Assembly (NCBI RefSeq): GCF_030056815.1
Contig: NZ_JASHKR010000003.1
Span: forward strand, 124,001 to 188,000
Reading direction: 5' to 3'
Source: Rhodococcus sp. IEGM 1379
GTDB taxonomy: Bacteria; Actinomycetota; Actinomycetes; Mycobacteriales; Mycobacteriaceae
Length of the DNA stretch: 64,000 nucleotides
The notes beneath the pieces were generated by a model. That model was not told the origin of the DNA and did not search any database. It saw only the letters and a program-made list of their open reading frames with translations. A program made the translations under genes and the position numbers. How positions within the stretch are numbered: the first letter of the stretch is position 1; each line of letters opens with the position of its first letter. This document shows, in pieces, positions 34,940 to 43,346 of this stretch.

Positions 34940-35592
34940 TTGTTCTCCCCTTGGGATTCAGACTTGCTGTCGCCGGACTTGTCGCTGCCGGACTTGTCGC
35001 TGCCGGACTTGCCACTGTGGAGTCGCTCACCGTTGGGCTCGAACCCGAACAGGGTCAAGACGACCAGGAGAATCGCGCCGCACACGATCGCGGAATCAGC
35101 GATGTTGAACACCGGCCACCAGCCGATGGACATGAAATCGACCACGTGTCCCTGCATGAACCCCGGTGCGCGGAACAACCGGTCCATCAAATTGCCGAGA
35201 GCGCCGCCGAGTACGAGACCGAGGCCCAGAGCCCACCACGGTGAGCGGAGTGTGCGGCCGATCTTGATCACGCCGATCACCACACCGATCGCCACCAGTG
35301 TGAGGATCCACGTCATGGACGTCGCCATCGAGAACGCTGCGCCCGGGTTTCGGACCAACGTGAAAGTGACAACGTCACCGATGATTTCGATCGGCTGACC
35401 GGGCGTGATCGCTGCAACAGCCCACACCTTGGTCAGGATGTCCGCGACCAGGATGACTGCCGCAATCACGATCAGCATCACCAACCGCAACGGCCGCTTC
35501 GGCGAATCGGCCTCAGGCGAATCGGGCTTCGATAAATCGGTAACCGACTGATCCTCCGCGTTGACATCTCGTTCTGGGTGGTCTGTACTCAC
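34936..35592 (-). CDS. lspA: Lipoprotein signal peptidase (signal peptidase II)
   Basis: The 218-aa protein has four membrane segments and the LspA active-site blocks: [23 protein letters not shown] (catalytic Asp) and [20 protein letters not shown] (second Asp). It cleaves the signal peptide of prolipoproteins after lipidation; several lipoproteins are encoded nearby. The GTG at 35592 is chosen as the start because the sequence before it is unlike the family. The C-terminus carries an unusual charged tail ([20 protein letters not shown]). The gene is divergent from a lipoprotein gene over 90 bp. Confidence 0.95.
   Translation of the reverse strand: MSTDHPERDVNAEDQSVTDLSKPDSPEADSPKRPLRLVMLIVIAAVILVADILTKVWAVAAITPGQPIEIIGDVVTFTLVRNPGAAFSMATSMTWILTLVAIGVVIGVIKIGRTLRSPWWALGLGLVLGGALGNLMDRLFRAPGFMQGHVVDFMSIGWWPVFNIADSAIVCGAILLVVLTLFGFEPNGERLHSGKSGSDKSGSDKSGDSKSESQGENK
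34967..35016 (-). repeat. 15-bp tandem repeats encoding the LspA C-terminal tail
   Basis: Near-identical units reading GTCGCTGCCGGACTT on the plus strand are repeated two to three times. They encode the KSGSD repeats at the LspA C-terminus, outside the catalytic domain. Confidence 0.85.
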
Positions 35593-35682
35593 GCCACCAT
35601 CATCCCCTATGTTCGCGGCTCGGCCTGCACTCACTCCCCGACCCCGACCGAGCACTTCGGGGAACCGGTTAACCTGGAGCGC
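35593..35682. promoter_or_regulatory. Divergent promoter region of lspA and the lipoprotein operon
   Basis: These 90 bp separate two divergent genes and should carry both promoters. A GGAG lies 4 nt before the GTG at 35683. No clear -35/-10 was assigned. Confidence 0.4.
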
Positions 35683-36624
35683 GTGCCACAGTTGTCTACG
35701 TCCGGCAGGCGCGTTCCGTATGCGTTCGCAGCCGCCCTCACTCTCGCCGCTCTGCTCACCGCATGTAGTGGCTCGGAGCAACCTCCCAACACCTCCTCGG
35801 CAACGCCCAGCGAGTTCACCGTTCCGGTAACCGCCTCCACCGTCGAGGTACTCGACGCCGGCAGCGAACCACGCCAAAGCCTTCGAATGAGTGCGCCGGT
35901 CGGAACAACTCAGACTGCGACACTGATCACCTCTGCCGTAGTTAGTCAGCAGATCGATCAGCAACCGGTCAAAGACTTCTCGTCACCCGAAATCACGATT
36001 CCCCTGAGCGCAGTTGTCACGACGGCTGCGTCGGCACAAAGCCCCACGACGGTGGTCGACCTCACCCTGTCGGACATGAGCACTCCTGACGCGACACTGC
36101 AAGCAGCGCTCGGTGGCGCCGATGGTTCGGGAGCCGGATTGAGCATCACGGAGTCCGGATCCATCACGGCACTGCGGCTACGTCCGGCCGGCGATTCCGC
36201 GAATGCCGCCCGCGCCGCTATCGAGCAGGCTTTCGGTCAGGCTGTCTATCGCACCGTTGCACTACCCGACGCTCCCGTCGGAGTCGGGGCGCGATGGACC
36301 GTCAAGCAGGAGGTCAGCAGTGAGATCCTGCTGGATCAGACCACCACCGTTACGTTGACCGCCCGCGACGGCGACCGACTCACTCTCTCCGTCGAGGTGT
36401 CTCAGACTCCGCAGAGCAGTGTCTGGAATCTGGCCGGCAACGCCGGGATACTCAACATCGATCAGTACGTGATGACTGGTTCCGGGACTGCCACTGTCGA
36501 CATGACACTGCCCCTTCCCGTCAGCGGGGACATGTCGATCGGCGGCGACCAGGCGTACAGCGACCCGGACGGATCGTCCGTCATCAAACAGAGCATCACG
36601 AACAACATTCGGTGGACGCAGTAA
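35683..36624 (+). CDS. Lipoprotein of unknown function
   Basis: The 313-aa protein has a lipoprotein signal peptide with a basic start, hydrophobic core [15 protein letters not shown] and lipobox LTAC. The mature part is Thr/Ser-rich then beta-rich ([39 protein letters not shown]), with no enzyme motif that was recognised. GTG at 35683 follows GGAG and gives a sensible signal peptide. It overlaps the next lipoprotein gene by one nucleotide (TAATG), so the pair is co-translated. Its neighbour lspA processes such proteins. Confidence 0.85.
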   Translation: MPQLSTSGRRVPYAFAAALTLAALLTACSGSEQPPNTSSATPSEFTVPVTASTVEVLDAGSEPRQSLRMSAPVGTTQTATLITSAVVSQQIDQQPVKDFSSPEITIPLSAVVTTAASAQSPTTVVDLTLSDMSTPDATLQAALGGADGSGAGLSITESGSITALRLRPAGDSANAARAAIEQAFGQAVYRTVALPDAPVGVGARWTVKQEVSSEILLDQTTTVTLTARDGDRLTLSVEVSQTPQSSVWNLAGNAGILNIDQYVMTGSGTATVDMTLPLPVSGDMSIGGDQAYSDPDGSSVIKQSITNNIRWTQ

Positions 36625-37379
36625 TGGCGCGTCGTATCGCACTCGGACTCGCTGTTACAGCTGTCCTCGTCGTCAGTGGGTGTAGCTCGGGCGCTTCCGG
36701 TGACAGTGCCACAACTGCGTCACCTGCACCGGAGGTATCGCTCGTTCCGATTACACCGATCGAGGCGACCAATCTCGGTGGCACTCCCCTGGACAAGGAG
36801 ACGTTGCAGCGCACGGCGCTCACTTTGATTGATCTTCCGGCCGATTTCGACATCGCGGCCGACCCCGTCGAAGACTTGGGCCTCGCTCCGGCACCGTCGA
36901 CGTCGGACTCCGACAAGTCCACTACCGACCCCGCCGCGTGTGCGGCCGTGCTCGCACCGATCGCCACCCAGATCCCCGGATCGACTGCTTCGATCACGAA
37001 GATGTTCACCGGACCGGATTTCACGAGCATCGATCAGGACAGTGCCTCCTTTGCCGACGGTGCCGCTGCCGCAACAGCTTTCCGCACGATGCAGGAAACC
37101 CTGGCCAGCTGCGCGGAGTATTCAGGTACCGACGCCGACGGCACGACGGTGTCCTATCGGGTCGGCGCAAGACACCAGCCGAGCGTCGGCGACGCATCCT
37201 TCTCGTACCGAATCATCACTACCAGTGAAGGATTCACACTTGTTGCCGATGTTGTCGTCGCTGCGGTCGGCACAACTCTGACACAGCTTTCGGCAACGGC
37301 TCCGACACCCATCGCCCCGGATGTGCTGGGGTCCATGGCGGTTACGGCAGCGCAGCGACTCAACGTTCCGACCCCGTAA
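36624..37379 (+). CDS. Lipoprotein of unknown function
   Basis: The 251-aa protein has a signal peptide [20 protein letters not shown] with lipobox VSGC. The mature domain (about 60-251) contains DPAACAAVLAPIATQIPG and CAEYSGTDADGTTVSYRV, with two further cysteines that could form a disulfide. This resembles small extracytoplasmic sensor-type domains of mycobacteria, but I cannot assign a family. The start overlaps the upstream stop (TAATG). Confidence 0.82.
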   Translation: MARRIALGLAVTAVLVVSGCSSGASGDSATTASPAPEVSLVPITPIEATNLGGTPLDKETLQRTALTLIDLPADFDIAADPVEDLGLAPAPSTSDSDKSTTDPAACAAVLAPIATQIPGSTASITKMFTGPDFTSIDQDSASFADGAAAATAFRTMQETLASCAEYSGTDADGTTVSYRVGARHQPSVGDASFSYRIITTSEGFTLVADVVVAAVGTTLTQLSATAPTPIAPDVLGSMAVTAAQRLNVPTP

Positions 37380-37397
37380 CCACCCGATACTCGACGG

Positions 37398-37421
37398 CCC
37401 CGCTAATCAAAAATCGCGGGG
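37398..37421. terminator. Small hairpin between converging genes
   Basis: CCCCGC (37398-37403) and GCGGGG (37416-37421) form a 6-bp stem with an A-rich loop between the lipoprotein gene and the converging ABM gene. It may end transcription from both sides, weakly. Confidence 0.4.
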
Positions 37422-37422
37422 A

Positions 37423-37719
37423 TCAGATTGCGGAATCAACCGTGTATTTAGTGAGTCCCGGCGCACCCGCAAGAAGTGGGCCCAGGTCCTTGATCGCGCC
37501 CGGGCCCGCACGCCACGCGCGGTAGGCCGCGTCAGCCTCGGCCGACACCCATTTCTCGACACACAACCAGTGGCCCTCGTCATCGTCGTCGATCAATACG
37601 TCGACGCCTTCGCAACCGTCGAAGGCACGAGTTTCAGTCAAGATTCTCCCGACCACCTCACGAGCGGTATCGAGACTCTCCTTCTTCAGCCGCAGATCCA
37701 GAATCGCAGAAATCGTCAC
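37423..37719 (-). CDS. Antibiotic-biosynthesis-monooxygenase (ABM) domain protein
   Basis: The 98-aa protein has the dimeric alpha/beta-barrel layout of the ABM/YgiN group: ISAILDLRLKKESLDTAREVVGRILTETRAFDGCEGVDVLID, EGHWLCVEKWVSAEADAAYRAW. Members are small oxygenases or quinol monooxygenases, or simple stress proteins; the substrate is unknown. The GTG start has AAGGAG at good spacing. It is followed (in transcription) by a hairpin, and its neighbour upstream is an azoreductase, so both may serve quinone or aromatic detoxification. Confidence 0.85.
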   Translation of the reverse strand: MTISAILDLRLKKESLDTAREVVGRILTETRAFDGCEGVDVLIDDDDEGHWLCVEKWVSAEADAAYRAWRAGPGAIKDLGPLLAGAPGLTKYTVDSAI

Positions 37720-37757
37720 AGAAAACTCCTTGGTGCAGTAGGGATGAAACGAACCGA

Positions 37758-38402
37758 TCAGGAACCGAGCGCAATTGCCAACTCGCGCACCGCATTCTCG
37801 GCATGTTCGAGGCTAGCGGAAGCGCGGTCCGCCAGTGGTGCCATCGGCGGAATACGCCCGGCCAACGTCAATTCTGCAGTGACAACCGAAACCTTCATTC
37901 CCAGAGAGGTTCCCAGAACCTCTCGCAGGGGAGGAACCGTAAAATCAAGACCGACATTGTGACTCCCCGGCGCGTACGTGTTGCCTCGACTCGACACGAT
38001 GACAACAGGTTTACCGGCGAAGGGCCGATTCGGTTCGTCGAAGGGAACCGTCGTACCCAGGACATGGATGTAATCGATCCACGCTTTCAGCGTCGAAGGC
38101 AACGACCAGTTGTACATCGGAGCGCCGATGACAACAACATCCGAAGCCTCGACCTCGGCAATCAACTCCGTTTGCAATGCTTCTGCAGGGGAGTCAGGGG
38201 CACTGCCCACCTTGCGAAGTCGCTTCGCGTAGTGCAACTCGGCGTCCGGGAGGTGCGGCAGCTGATTCCGGTGCAGATCCCGTTCGACAACAATGTTGCC
38301 TGCACCCTGCTCGCGCCAGGTCTGGGCGAACAGCGCCGTCAAAGTTCGGGAAACCGAGGTTTCCAACTCCGCGGACGAATCGATGTGCAGCAACTGTGGC
38401 AT
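37758..38402 (-). CDS. azoR: FMN-dependent NADH-azoreductase / quinone reductase
   Basis: The 214-aa protein has a flavodoxin-like fold of the AcpD/AzoR family: [23 protein letters not shown] near the start, [19 protein letters not shown] (FMN phosphate site region) and [17 protein letters not shown]. These enzymes reduce quinones and azo compounds with NAD(P)H. ATG at 38402 has AAGGAG 6 nt upstream; an in-frame start at 38453 is weaker. It is probably co-transcribed with the ABM gene 38 bp downstream. Confidence 0.93.
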   Translation of the reverse strand: MPQLLHIDSSAELETSVSRTLTALFAQTWREQGAGNIVVERDLHRNQLPHLPDAELHYAKRLRKVGSAPDSPAEALQTELIAEVEASDVVVIGAPMYNWSLPSTLKAWIDYIHVLGTTVPFDEPNRPFAGKPVVIVSSRGNTYAPGSHNVGLDFTVPPLREVLGTSLGMKVSVVTAELTLAGRIPPMAPLADRASASLEHAENAVRELAIALGS

Positions 38403-38500
38403 CCGTACTCCTTCGACGCTCCCCATACAGCATTCATACCTTGCTCGGGGCACTGCTATCCGGGAGGGTCACCCCTTGCTCGATCCTGTCGACCTCAAGC

Positions 38501-38904
38501 ATGCTCAGCAGGTCCCCGGGCGTGATCTGTTACGAGACGGTTGGCGCCAAACCGACGGGCCGTATCGATATCAGAGTCGGCGAGACGATCGAGATCGACT
38601 CGATGTTTCAGGACAGTTCAACCACCCGCGGCGGCGGACGTGTCGCCGTCCACGAGTACCACGTCACTGCCACTGCCGATGTCGAAACCGGCACGCTGCT
38701 CACCATCGACGCGGATCCTCGGGTACTTCCCTACGAAGAATGCCCACTCGCGTCACTGAATGTCGGGCGCATTATCGGCACTCCCCGGTCTGCGCTCAGA
38801 ACCGTTATTCTCGAACAGTTCCGGGAACAGAAGGCTGCACTCATCTCAATGACGCCGTGCGTGCCCTCCCCGAAGTTCCGGCGTTGATACGCGCGACCGG
38901 GTAA
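38501..38904 (+). pseudogene. DUF2889-like gene broken by a one-base frameshift
   Basis: One frame encodes MLSRSPGVICYETVGAKP, then GGRVAVHEYHVTATADV, ADPRVLPYEECPLASLNVG and TVILEQF, and then runs on in an unlikely sequence to a stop at 38887. From about 38820 a different frame continues PGTEGCTHLNDAVRALPEVPALI to a stop at 38904. GCTHL is the hallmark end of DUF2889 proteins. Adding one C in TTCCGGG (38819-38825) joins the two into one protein. Either the gene is inactivated or there is a base-calling error. The start is uncertain. It is divergent from the azoreductase. Confidence 0.7.
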
Positions 38905-39051
38905 GGGATAGCAGCAAGCGAGGCCTATTTACGATCAACATTGTCGATGATCGATGTCTATGATCGCCCCACACCCTGACCTCGTCTGGAACCAGAACAT
39001 CACCCGATCCGGAAGTGCCCATTTCAGTAGATGGCACGGCATGATGGTTCT

Positions 39052-39420
39052 ATGAACTTCCGACGCCTGCTTCGAAATGCTGCGATCGGCGTCTTCGTTC
39101 TATCCGCCATTTTCCTCGCAATCACCGGCATCGTGAACGGCGAACTGACGACGATCGTCTATGTCGCGGTAGTCGTTCCAGTGGCATTGAGTTGGTGGAA
39201 CGAGCAGCGCGGCAAGCCTTCCGCAATCCGGCCCGATTCTTCCCTGTGGCAAACACTCACGCTGCTCTACGCGATCACCCTCGGAATTGGCGGCGTCGCA
39301 CTCGTGATCATTGAGCCCGGCGTCCTCTCGCGCATCGCGGGCGTTCTTGTAGTAATTTCCGTCCTCTTCTACCTGCTGGCGTCCTGTTACTCGAAAGAAG
39401 CCAAACCGCAGACCCTTTGA
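39052..39420 (+). CDS. Small four-helix membrane protein, function unknown
   Basis: The 122-aa protein has four predicted membrane segments: IGVFVLSAIFLAITGIV, TTIVYVAVVVPVALSWW, LTLLYAITLGIGGVALVII and IAGVLVVISVLFYLLASCY. No family motif was recognised. The ATG at 39052 starts MNFRRLLRNA, a normal positive-inside start; GTG/ATG codons just upstream are possible. It is 78 bp upstream of gadB. Confidence 0.7.
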   Translation: MNFRRLLRNAAIGVFVLSAIFLAITGIVNGELTTIVYVAVVVPVALSWWNEQRGKPSAIRPDSSLWQTLTLLYAITLGIGGVALVIIEPGVLSRIAGVLVVISVLFYLLASCYSKEAKPQTL

Positions 39421-39498
39421 CAACTCCCCTGTCACCATGAACGGTAAGTAGTGCTGGGAAAAGACGATAGCGCCACACCGATGTGAGGAGCAGAGTTC

Positions 39499-40890
39499 AT
39501 GCCAGAACCGAGAAGAGCCGAACATACCGACTACGTTTCCGTGAATCCGATCTTTTCCAGGCCTGGCGAAGATTCGGTTGCCTCGAAGTACGCCCTCGAA
39601 CCTGACGGAATGCTTCCCGAAACGGCATATCAGATCGTCCACGACGAAACGATGCTGGACGGCAATGCCCGCCTGAATCTCGCCACATTTGTGGGCACGT
39701 GGATGGACGATCACGCCACCCGCCTTTACGCCGAATCCTTCGACAAGAACATGATCGACAAGGACGAGTATCCGCAGACCGCCGCAATCGAAACGTATTG
39801 CTGGCGAATCCTCTCAGATCTGTGGCACGCACCGTCCCCGAAGGACGCGATCGGAACATCGACCATCGGTTCGTCCGAGGCCTGCATGCTGGGCGGACTC
39901 GCCCTCAAACGACGTTGGCAGCACGCGCGGCGAGCCGCCGGTAAGCCGACGGATCGACCGAACATGGTCATGAGTTCGGCAGTGCAGGTGTGCTGGGAGA
40001 AGTTCTGCAATTACTGGGACGTCGAAGCGCGATACGTCCCGATCAGCGAAGAGCACCGCACCCTCGACGGGCATGACCTGGACAAGTACGTCGACGAGAA
40101 CACAATCGGGGTTGTCGCTATCCTCGGCGTCACCTATACAGGAATGTACGAACCCGTCCTCGAGATTTCCAACGCACTCGACGCCATCCAGAAGAAGACC
40201 GGACTCGACATTCCCATCCACGTCGACGGGGCTTCGGGCGCCATGATCGCGCCGTTCCTGCAACCGGAAATCGAATGGGACTTCCGGCTTCCGCGAGTGC
40301 ACTCCATCAATACGTCGGCGCACAAGTACGGATTGGTGTATCCGGGCCTGGGCTGGGTCGTGTGGCGTTCGGTGGATCTGCTCCCCGAGGACCTCGTGTT
40401 CAAGGTGAGCTACCTCGGCGGCAGCATGCCGACCTTCGCGCTCAACTTCTCCCGCCCCGGTGCTCAGGTGATCCTGCAGTTCTACTTGTTCCTTCGGCTC
40501 GGCCGCGAGGGCTACCGCTCGATCCAACAGTCGTCGCAGAACGTCGCAAAGTTCCTGGCGGAGGGCATCGGGAAACTCGACGCCTTCGAACTCTGGAACG
40601 ACGGTAGTGATATTCCGGTCTTCGCCTGGCGTCTCAAGCCCGGGCACACGGAAAACTGGACCCTGTACGACCTGTCTGATCGACTGCGCGCGAAGGGCTG
40701 GTTGGTTCCGGCATATCCGATGCCCGATGACCTCACCGAGATGACCGTGCAGCGCATCGTCGTGCGGAACGGCCTGAGCATGGACTTGGCAGCAAGCCTG
40801 TTGCGCATTATCGAGGAAGAAACCGCGTTCCTCGACGAACTCGCCACTCCGATGCCCCGGCCGCGCGTCACCGAAGGCTTCCACCACTGA
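39499..40890 (+). CDS. gadB: Glutamate decarboxylase
   Basis: The 463-aa PLP enzyme matches GadA/GadB type. It has SVNPIFSRPGEDS, the cofactor region GTSTIGSSEACMLGGLALKRRW, HVDGASGAMIAPFLQP with the PLP-binding Asp, the Schiff-base Lys in INTSAHKYGLVYPG, and FSRPGAQVILQFYLFLRLGREGY. It converts glutamate to GABA, consuming a proton, and serves acid resistance or GABA metabolism. The ATG has GAGGAG upstream. No glutamate/GABA antiporter gene lies adjacent. A strong terminator follows. Confidence 0.96.
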   Translation: MPEPRRAEHTDYVSVNPIFSRPGEDSVASKYALEPDGMLPETAYQIVHDETMLDGNARLNLATFVGTWMDDHATRLYAESFDKNMIDKDEYPQTAAIETYCWRILSDLWHAPSPKDAIGTSTIGSSEACMLGGLALKRRWQHARRAAGKPTDRPNMVMSSAVQVCWEKFCNYWDVEARYVPISEEHRTLDGHDLDKYVDENTIGVVAILGVTYTGMYEPVLEISNALDAIQKKTGLDIPIHVDGASGAMIAPFLQPEIEWDFRLPRVHSINTSAHKYGLVYPGLGWVVWRSVDLLPEDLVFKVSYLGGSMPTFALNFSRPGAQVILQFYLFLRLGREGYRSIQQSSQNVAKFLAEGIGKLDAFELWNDGSDIPVFAWRLKPGHTENWTLYDLSDRLRAKGWLVPAYPMPDDLTEMTVQRIVVRNGLSMDLAASLLRIIEEETAFLDELATPMPRPRVTEGFHH

Positions 40891-40904
40891 CCTGCTGAAC
40901 AGAC

Positions 40905-40946
40905 AAAACTGCCGTCGGCTCCCCTTTCGGGGACCGACGGCAGTTT
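40905..40946. terminator. Strong bidirectional rho-independent terminator after gadB
   Basis: AAAACTGCCGTCGG (40905-40918) pairs perfectly with CCGACGGCAGTTTT (40933-40946), with an inner CCCC/GGGG extension. A-tract and T-tract flank both sides, so it can end transcription of gadB and of the converging lipoprotein gene. Confidence 0.93.
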
Positions 40947-40962
40947 TATTCAGAGTTGAAAA

Positions 40963-41472
40963 TCAAGCACACGCAGGCGACGTCAGGTTCGCGACCGGAA
41001 GAATCGCACACGCGGTGGTCTTCGAAAGCTTCCACACGCCATCGGAGTACACGAAGGACGCTTGAGCGCCCTGACCGAGCGGCTGTCCGTTGACGATGAT
41101 GTTCAGGGAAGCTGAAGCCGTATCGCTACCCGTGTCGATGACCGGGTCAAGGATCTCGACCGTAGCGTTGGCGGCCTTGGCAGCTGCGGCAACCTGGTTC
41201 ATCAGCTCGGGATCAGCCTCGGCGCCCTCAACGAGGTTGGCGCGCTCCGCGACGGGAACACTCTCGTCGAGGCCCTTGACCAGAAGCGCATTGAAATCGG
41301 CAGCCGACGGCAGCGCTACGGAGGTTGGTTCGACAGTGGCCGTCGGGGTCTTGGTAGTCGTCTTCGGGGTCTCAGTCTCGCTGGAACTGCAGGCAGTCAT
41401 CGTCAGGGCCGCTGCAATCGCGACGGCTGCGACGGTCATGTTACGAAGCTTCAACTTCTCAGTCCTATCCAT
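40963..41472 (-). CDS. MTB12-like low-molecular-weight antigen, lipoprotein
   Basis: The 169-aa protein has a lipoprotein signal (MTVAAVAIAAALTMTACSSS, lipobox MTAC), a Thr/Pro/Glu linker, and a domain with LPSAADFNALLVKGLDESVPVAERANLVEGAEADPEL and ASFVYSDGVWKLSKTTACAIL. This resembles the mycobacterial MTB12/CFP-2 secreted antigen family (ALPSAAELN..., nearly the same order). Its function is unknown; it is an envelope protein. Start at 41472 or at an inner ATG both keep the signal peptide. It converges on gadB at a shared terminator. Confidence 0.8.
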   Translation of the reverse strand: MDRTEKLKLRNMTVAAVAIAAALTMTACSSSETETPKTTTKTPTATVEPTSVALPSAADFNALLVKGLDESVPVAERANLVEGAEADPELMNQVAAAAKAANATVEILDPVIDTGSDTASASLNIIVNGQPLGQGAQASFVYSDGVWKLSKTTACAILPVANLTSPACA

Positions 41473-41566
41473 TCCGGTGTTCACATACGAGCACACCATG
41501 AACGTGGGCACTCGCGGTCTTTCATCACATTACCCAACGGTAAGTGTGGAAAGTCTAAGGATCTCC

Positions 41567-42919
41567 TCAGAGTAGGCTGCCGAGAGCATCCGCGACTTGG
41601 AGATACGCGTCGTCGTCGGAAAAAGTCTTGGCGATTCCTGTTCCGGTGGAACGCGTTTCGAACCGAACCGTCACCACACCGTGTCCAGCACCCTGCACCC
41701 AACCGTGCCCGAATTCCGGATGGCTCACATCCAGACCGGGGTGCCAGTATCTCTCCGGAACCCGCGCCGGCACCGGAGCGTCGTCGGCTTCGTCCGACAC
41801 TGTTTCGACCAGATACCCGGGCACATCCTGGTCGAGTTCCGGAAACAACGACCCTTGACGGACGGTCGACAGCCCGGCAAAACCTACCCCGACCAGCCGG
41901 ATCGGTCCCAGTTCCAACGGATCGATCACCTGCTTCTGAGCAGTCGCAATCAGGATCGCGCGGTCGAGGGTCGCATAGGGCAGGGTCACTGATCGGGTCA
42001 GGACACTCATATCGGATTTCCTGAGCTTGAGTACCACCGTCCGAGCAGCGCGGCCGTCCTTCTCGAGCCTGGAATAGGCAGAGCCACCACTGTTTTCGAC
42101 CGCAACACGCAACTGCGCCAACGTCACGATGTCGGTCGCGAACGTCGATTCCGCGCTGATCTGCTTGGAATCAGCACGCTCCGCGACCGGGCGATCGTCG
42201 ATACCCTGAGCCAGTCGGTGCAGGCCCGGCCCCACCGTTGTTCCCAGGATCGATGCAACCTCCGCCGGCGGTGTACGCACAAATCCGCCGATCGTCACGA
42301 TCCCGAGCCGTTTGAGTTTCTCCTCCGCAACCGGGCCGATTCCCCACAGCTTGCGTACCGGCAACGGATCGAGCAGATCCCGCTGCTGACCCGGCGGAAC
42401 AACCGCCACACCATCAGGTTTGGCCAGACCCGATGCAATTTTAGCCACCTGCTTGCCGGCCCCCGCACCGATGGACGCAACCAATCCCGTCTCAGCCAGT
42501 ACGAGAGCACGAATGTCCTCACAGAACGCGCGAACCTCATCAGCACCAGCGCCCGCCAGTTCTGTCGGTTCACCAAACGCTTCGTCCACCGACAACTGTT
42601 CCAGCACCGGCATTCGCAGCCTCAACGCGTCGAACGCCCGCTTACTCAACACCGAATAGAGCGACATCCGCGGCGGCAGAACTACTCCCCCGCCGCCCAC
42701 CAATCGACGTGCCTGATGCATCGGCATCGCGGAGCGAGCCCCGAACGCACGAGCCTCGTAACTACAACCGGCAACCACACCCCGGCCACCCAGACCGCCC
42801 ACCATCACCGGACGTCCCCGCAAAGTCGGACGAGTCAATTGCTCGGCGGAAGCGAAGAACGCATCCATGTCGAGATGAAGTACCCACCTTCGACTTCGCG
42901 TCGGGTCAGCGTGATTCAT
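41567..42919 (-). CDS. dinB: DNA polymerase IV (Y-family translesion polymerase)
   Basis: The 450-aa protein has Y-family motifs: [14 protein letters not shown] (catalytic Asp pair), [21 protein letters not shown] (second catalytic Asp-Glu), and the thumb helix-hairpin-helix [19 protein letters not shown] clamp-binding type motif QGSLF sits at about residue 365 instead of at the C-terminus, and a tail of about 80 residues follows. It performs translesion synthesis. The ATG at 42919 is close to the conserved block; it overlaps the TfoX gene by 14 bp, suggesting coupling. Confidence 0.94.
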   Translation of the reverse strand: MNHADPTRSRRWVLHLDMDAFFASAEQLTRPTLRGRPVMVGGLGGRGVVAGCSYEARAFGARSAMPMHQARRLVGGGGVVLPPRMSLYSVLSKRAFDALRLRMPVLEQLSVDEAFGEPTELAGAGADEVRAFCEDIRALVLAETGLVASIGAGAGKQVAKIASGLAKPDGVAVVPPGQQRDLLDPLPVRKLWGIGPVAEEKLKRLGIVTIGGFVRTPPAEVASILGTTVGPGLHRLAQGIDDRPVAERADSKQISAESTFATDIVTLAQLRVAVENSGGSAYSRLEKDGRAARTVVLKLRKSDMSVLTRSVTLPYATLDRAILIATAQKQVIDPLELGPIRLVGVGFAGLSTVRQGSLFPELDQDVPGYLVETVSDEADDAPVPARVPERYWHPGLDVSHPEFGHGWVQGAGHGVVTVRFETRSTGTGIAKTFSDDDAYLQVADALGSLL

Positions 42920-43262
42920 CAGCGACAACGGGCAATTTCTTCTTGGGTGGTTTCTTCTTGGGCAGCGGCATTGCGTCAGCAGTTCGCTGGATGAATGCCT
43001 GAAGTTGATCGACGTCGTCGAGGCTCTCTTGCGGCACCCGGCAATAGTCTTTTGCGCCCGGATACGGCGGCATGCGGTCTGCCAGCGATGGGAACTCGAC
43101 ACTGATCTCGGTCGGCTTGACGAACAACGTGTTGTTGCAGATCAGCGCAACCATTTTCTCGTCGCAATACAACCCGTACTCACCGAACATGGCCCGGGCA
43201 CGGACGTCGAGCGGCTCCAACTGTTCCAGAATCCACGCGACGGTGTCTTTGCTCGAGCTCAT
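42906..43262 (-). CDS. TfoX N-terminal domain protein
   Basis: The 118-aa protein matches the TfoX/Sxy N-terminal domain: [43 protein letters not shown] and [14 protein letters not shown]. In gamma-proteobacteria TfoX controls competence; stand-alone N-terminal domains in actinobacteria have no known role. A basic Lys/Pro tail (PKKKPPKKK) ends the protein. It is the first gene of a pair with dinB, overlapping by 14 bp. Confidence 0.85.
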   Translation of the reverse strand: MSSSKDTVAWILEQLEPLDVRARAMFGEYGLYCDEKMVALICNNTLFVKPTEISVEFPSLADRMPPYPGAKDYCRVPQESLDDVDQLQAFIQRTADAMPLPKKKPPKKKLPVVADESR

Positions 43263-43273
43263 GCCAGCACGCT

Positions 43274-43309
43274 ACTCCGGCACCCCGACATACTTCGGGG
43301 CACCGGAGT
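43274..43309 (-). terminator. Hairpin between ileS and the TfoX gene
   Basis: ACTCCGGCACCCCGA (43274-43288) pairs with 43295-43309 except for a 2-nt internal mismatch. It lies 38 nt after the ileS stop. No U-tract follows, so termination is likely but unproven. A 12-bp tandem duplication (TTGTACTTAGGC, twice, 43329-43352) touches the ileS stop. Confidence 0.45.
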
Positions 43310-43346
43310 CAGCGTGAACTAGGCCTTCTTGTACTTAGGCTTGTAC

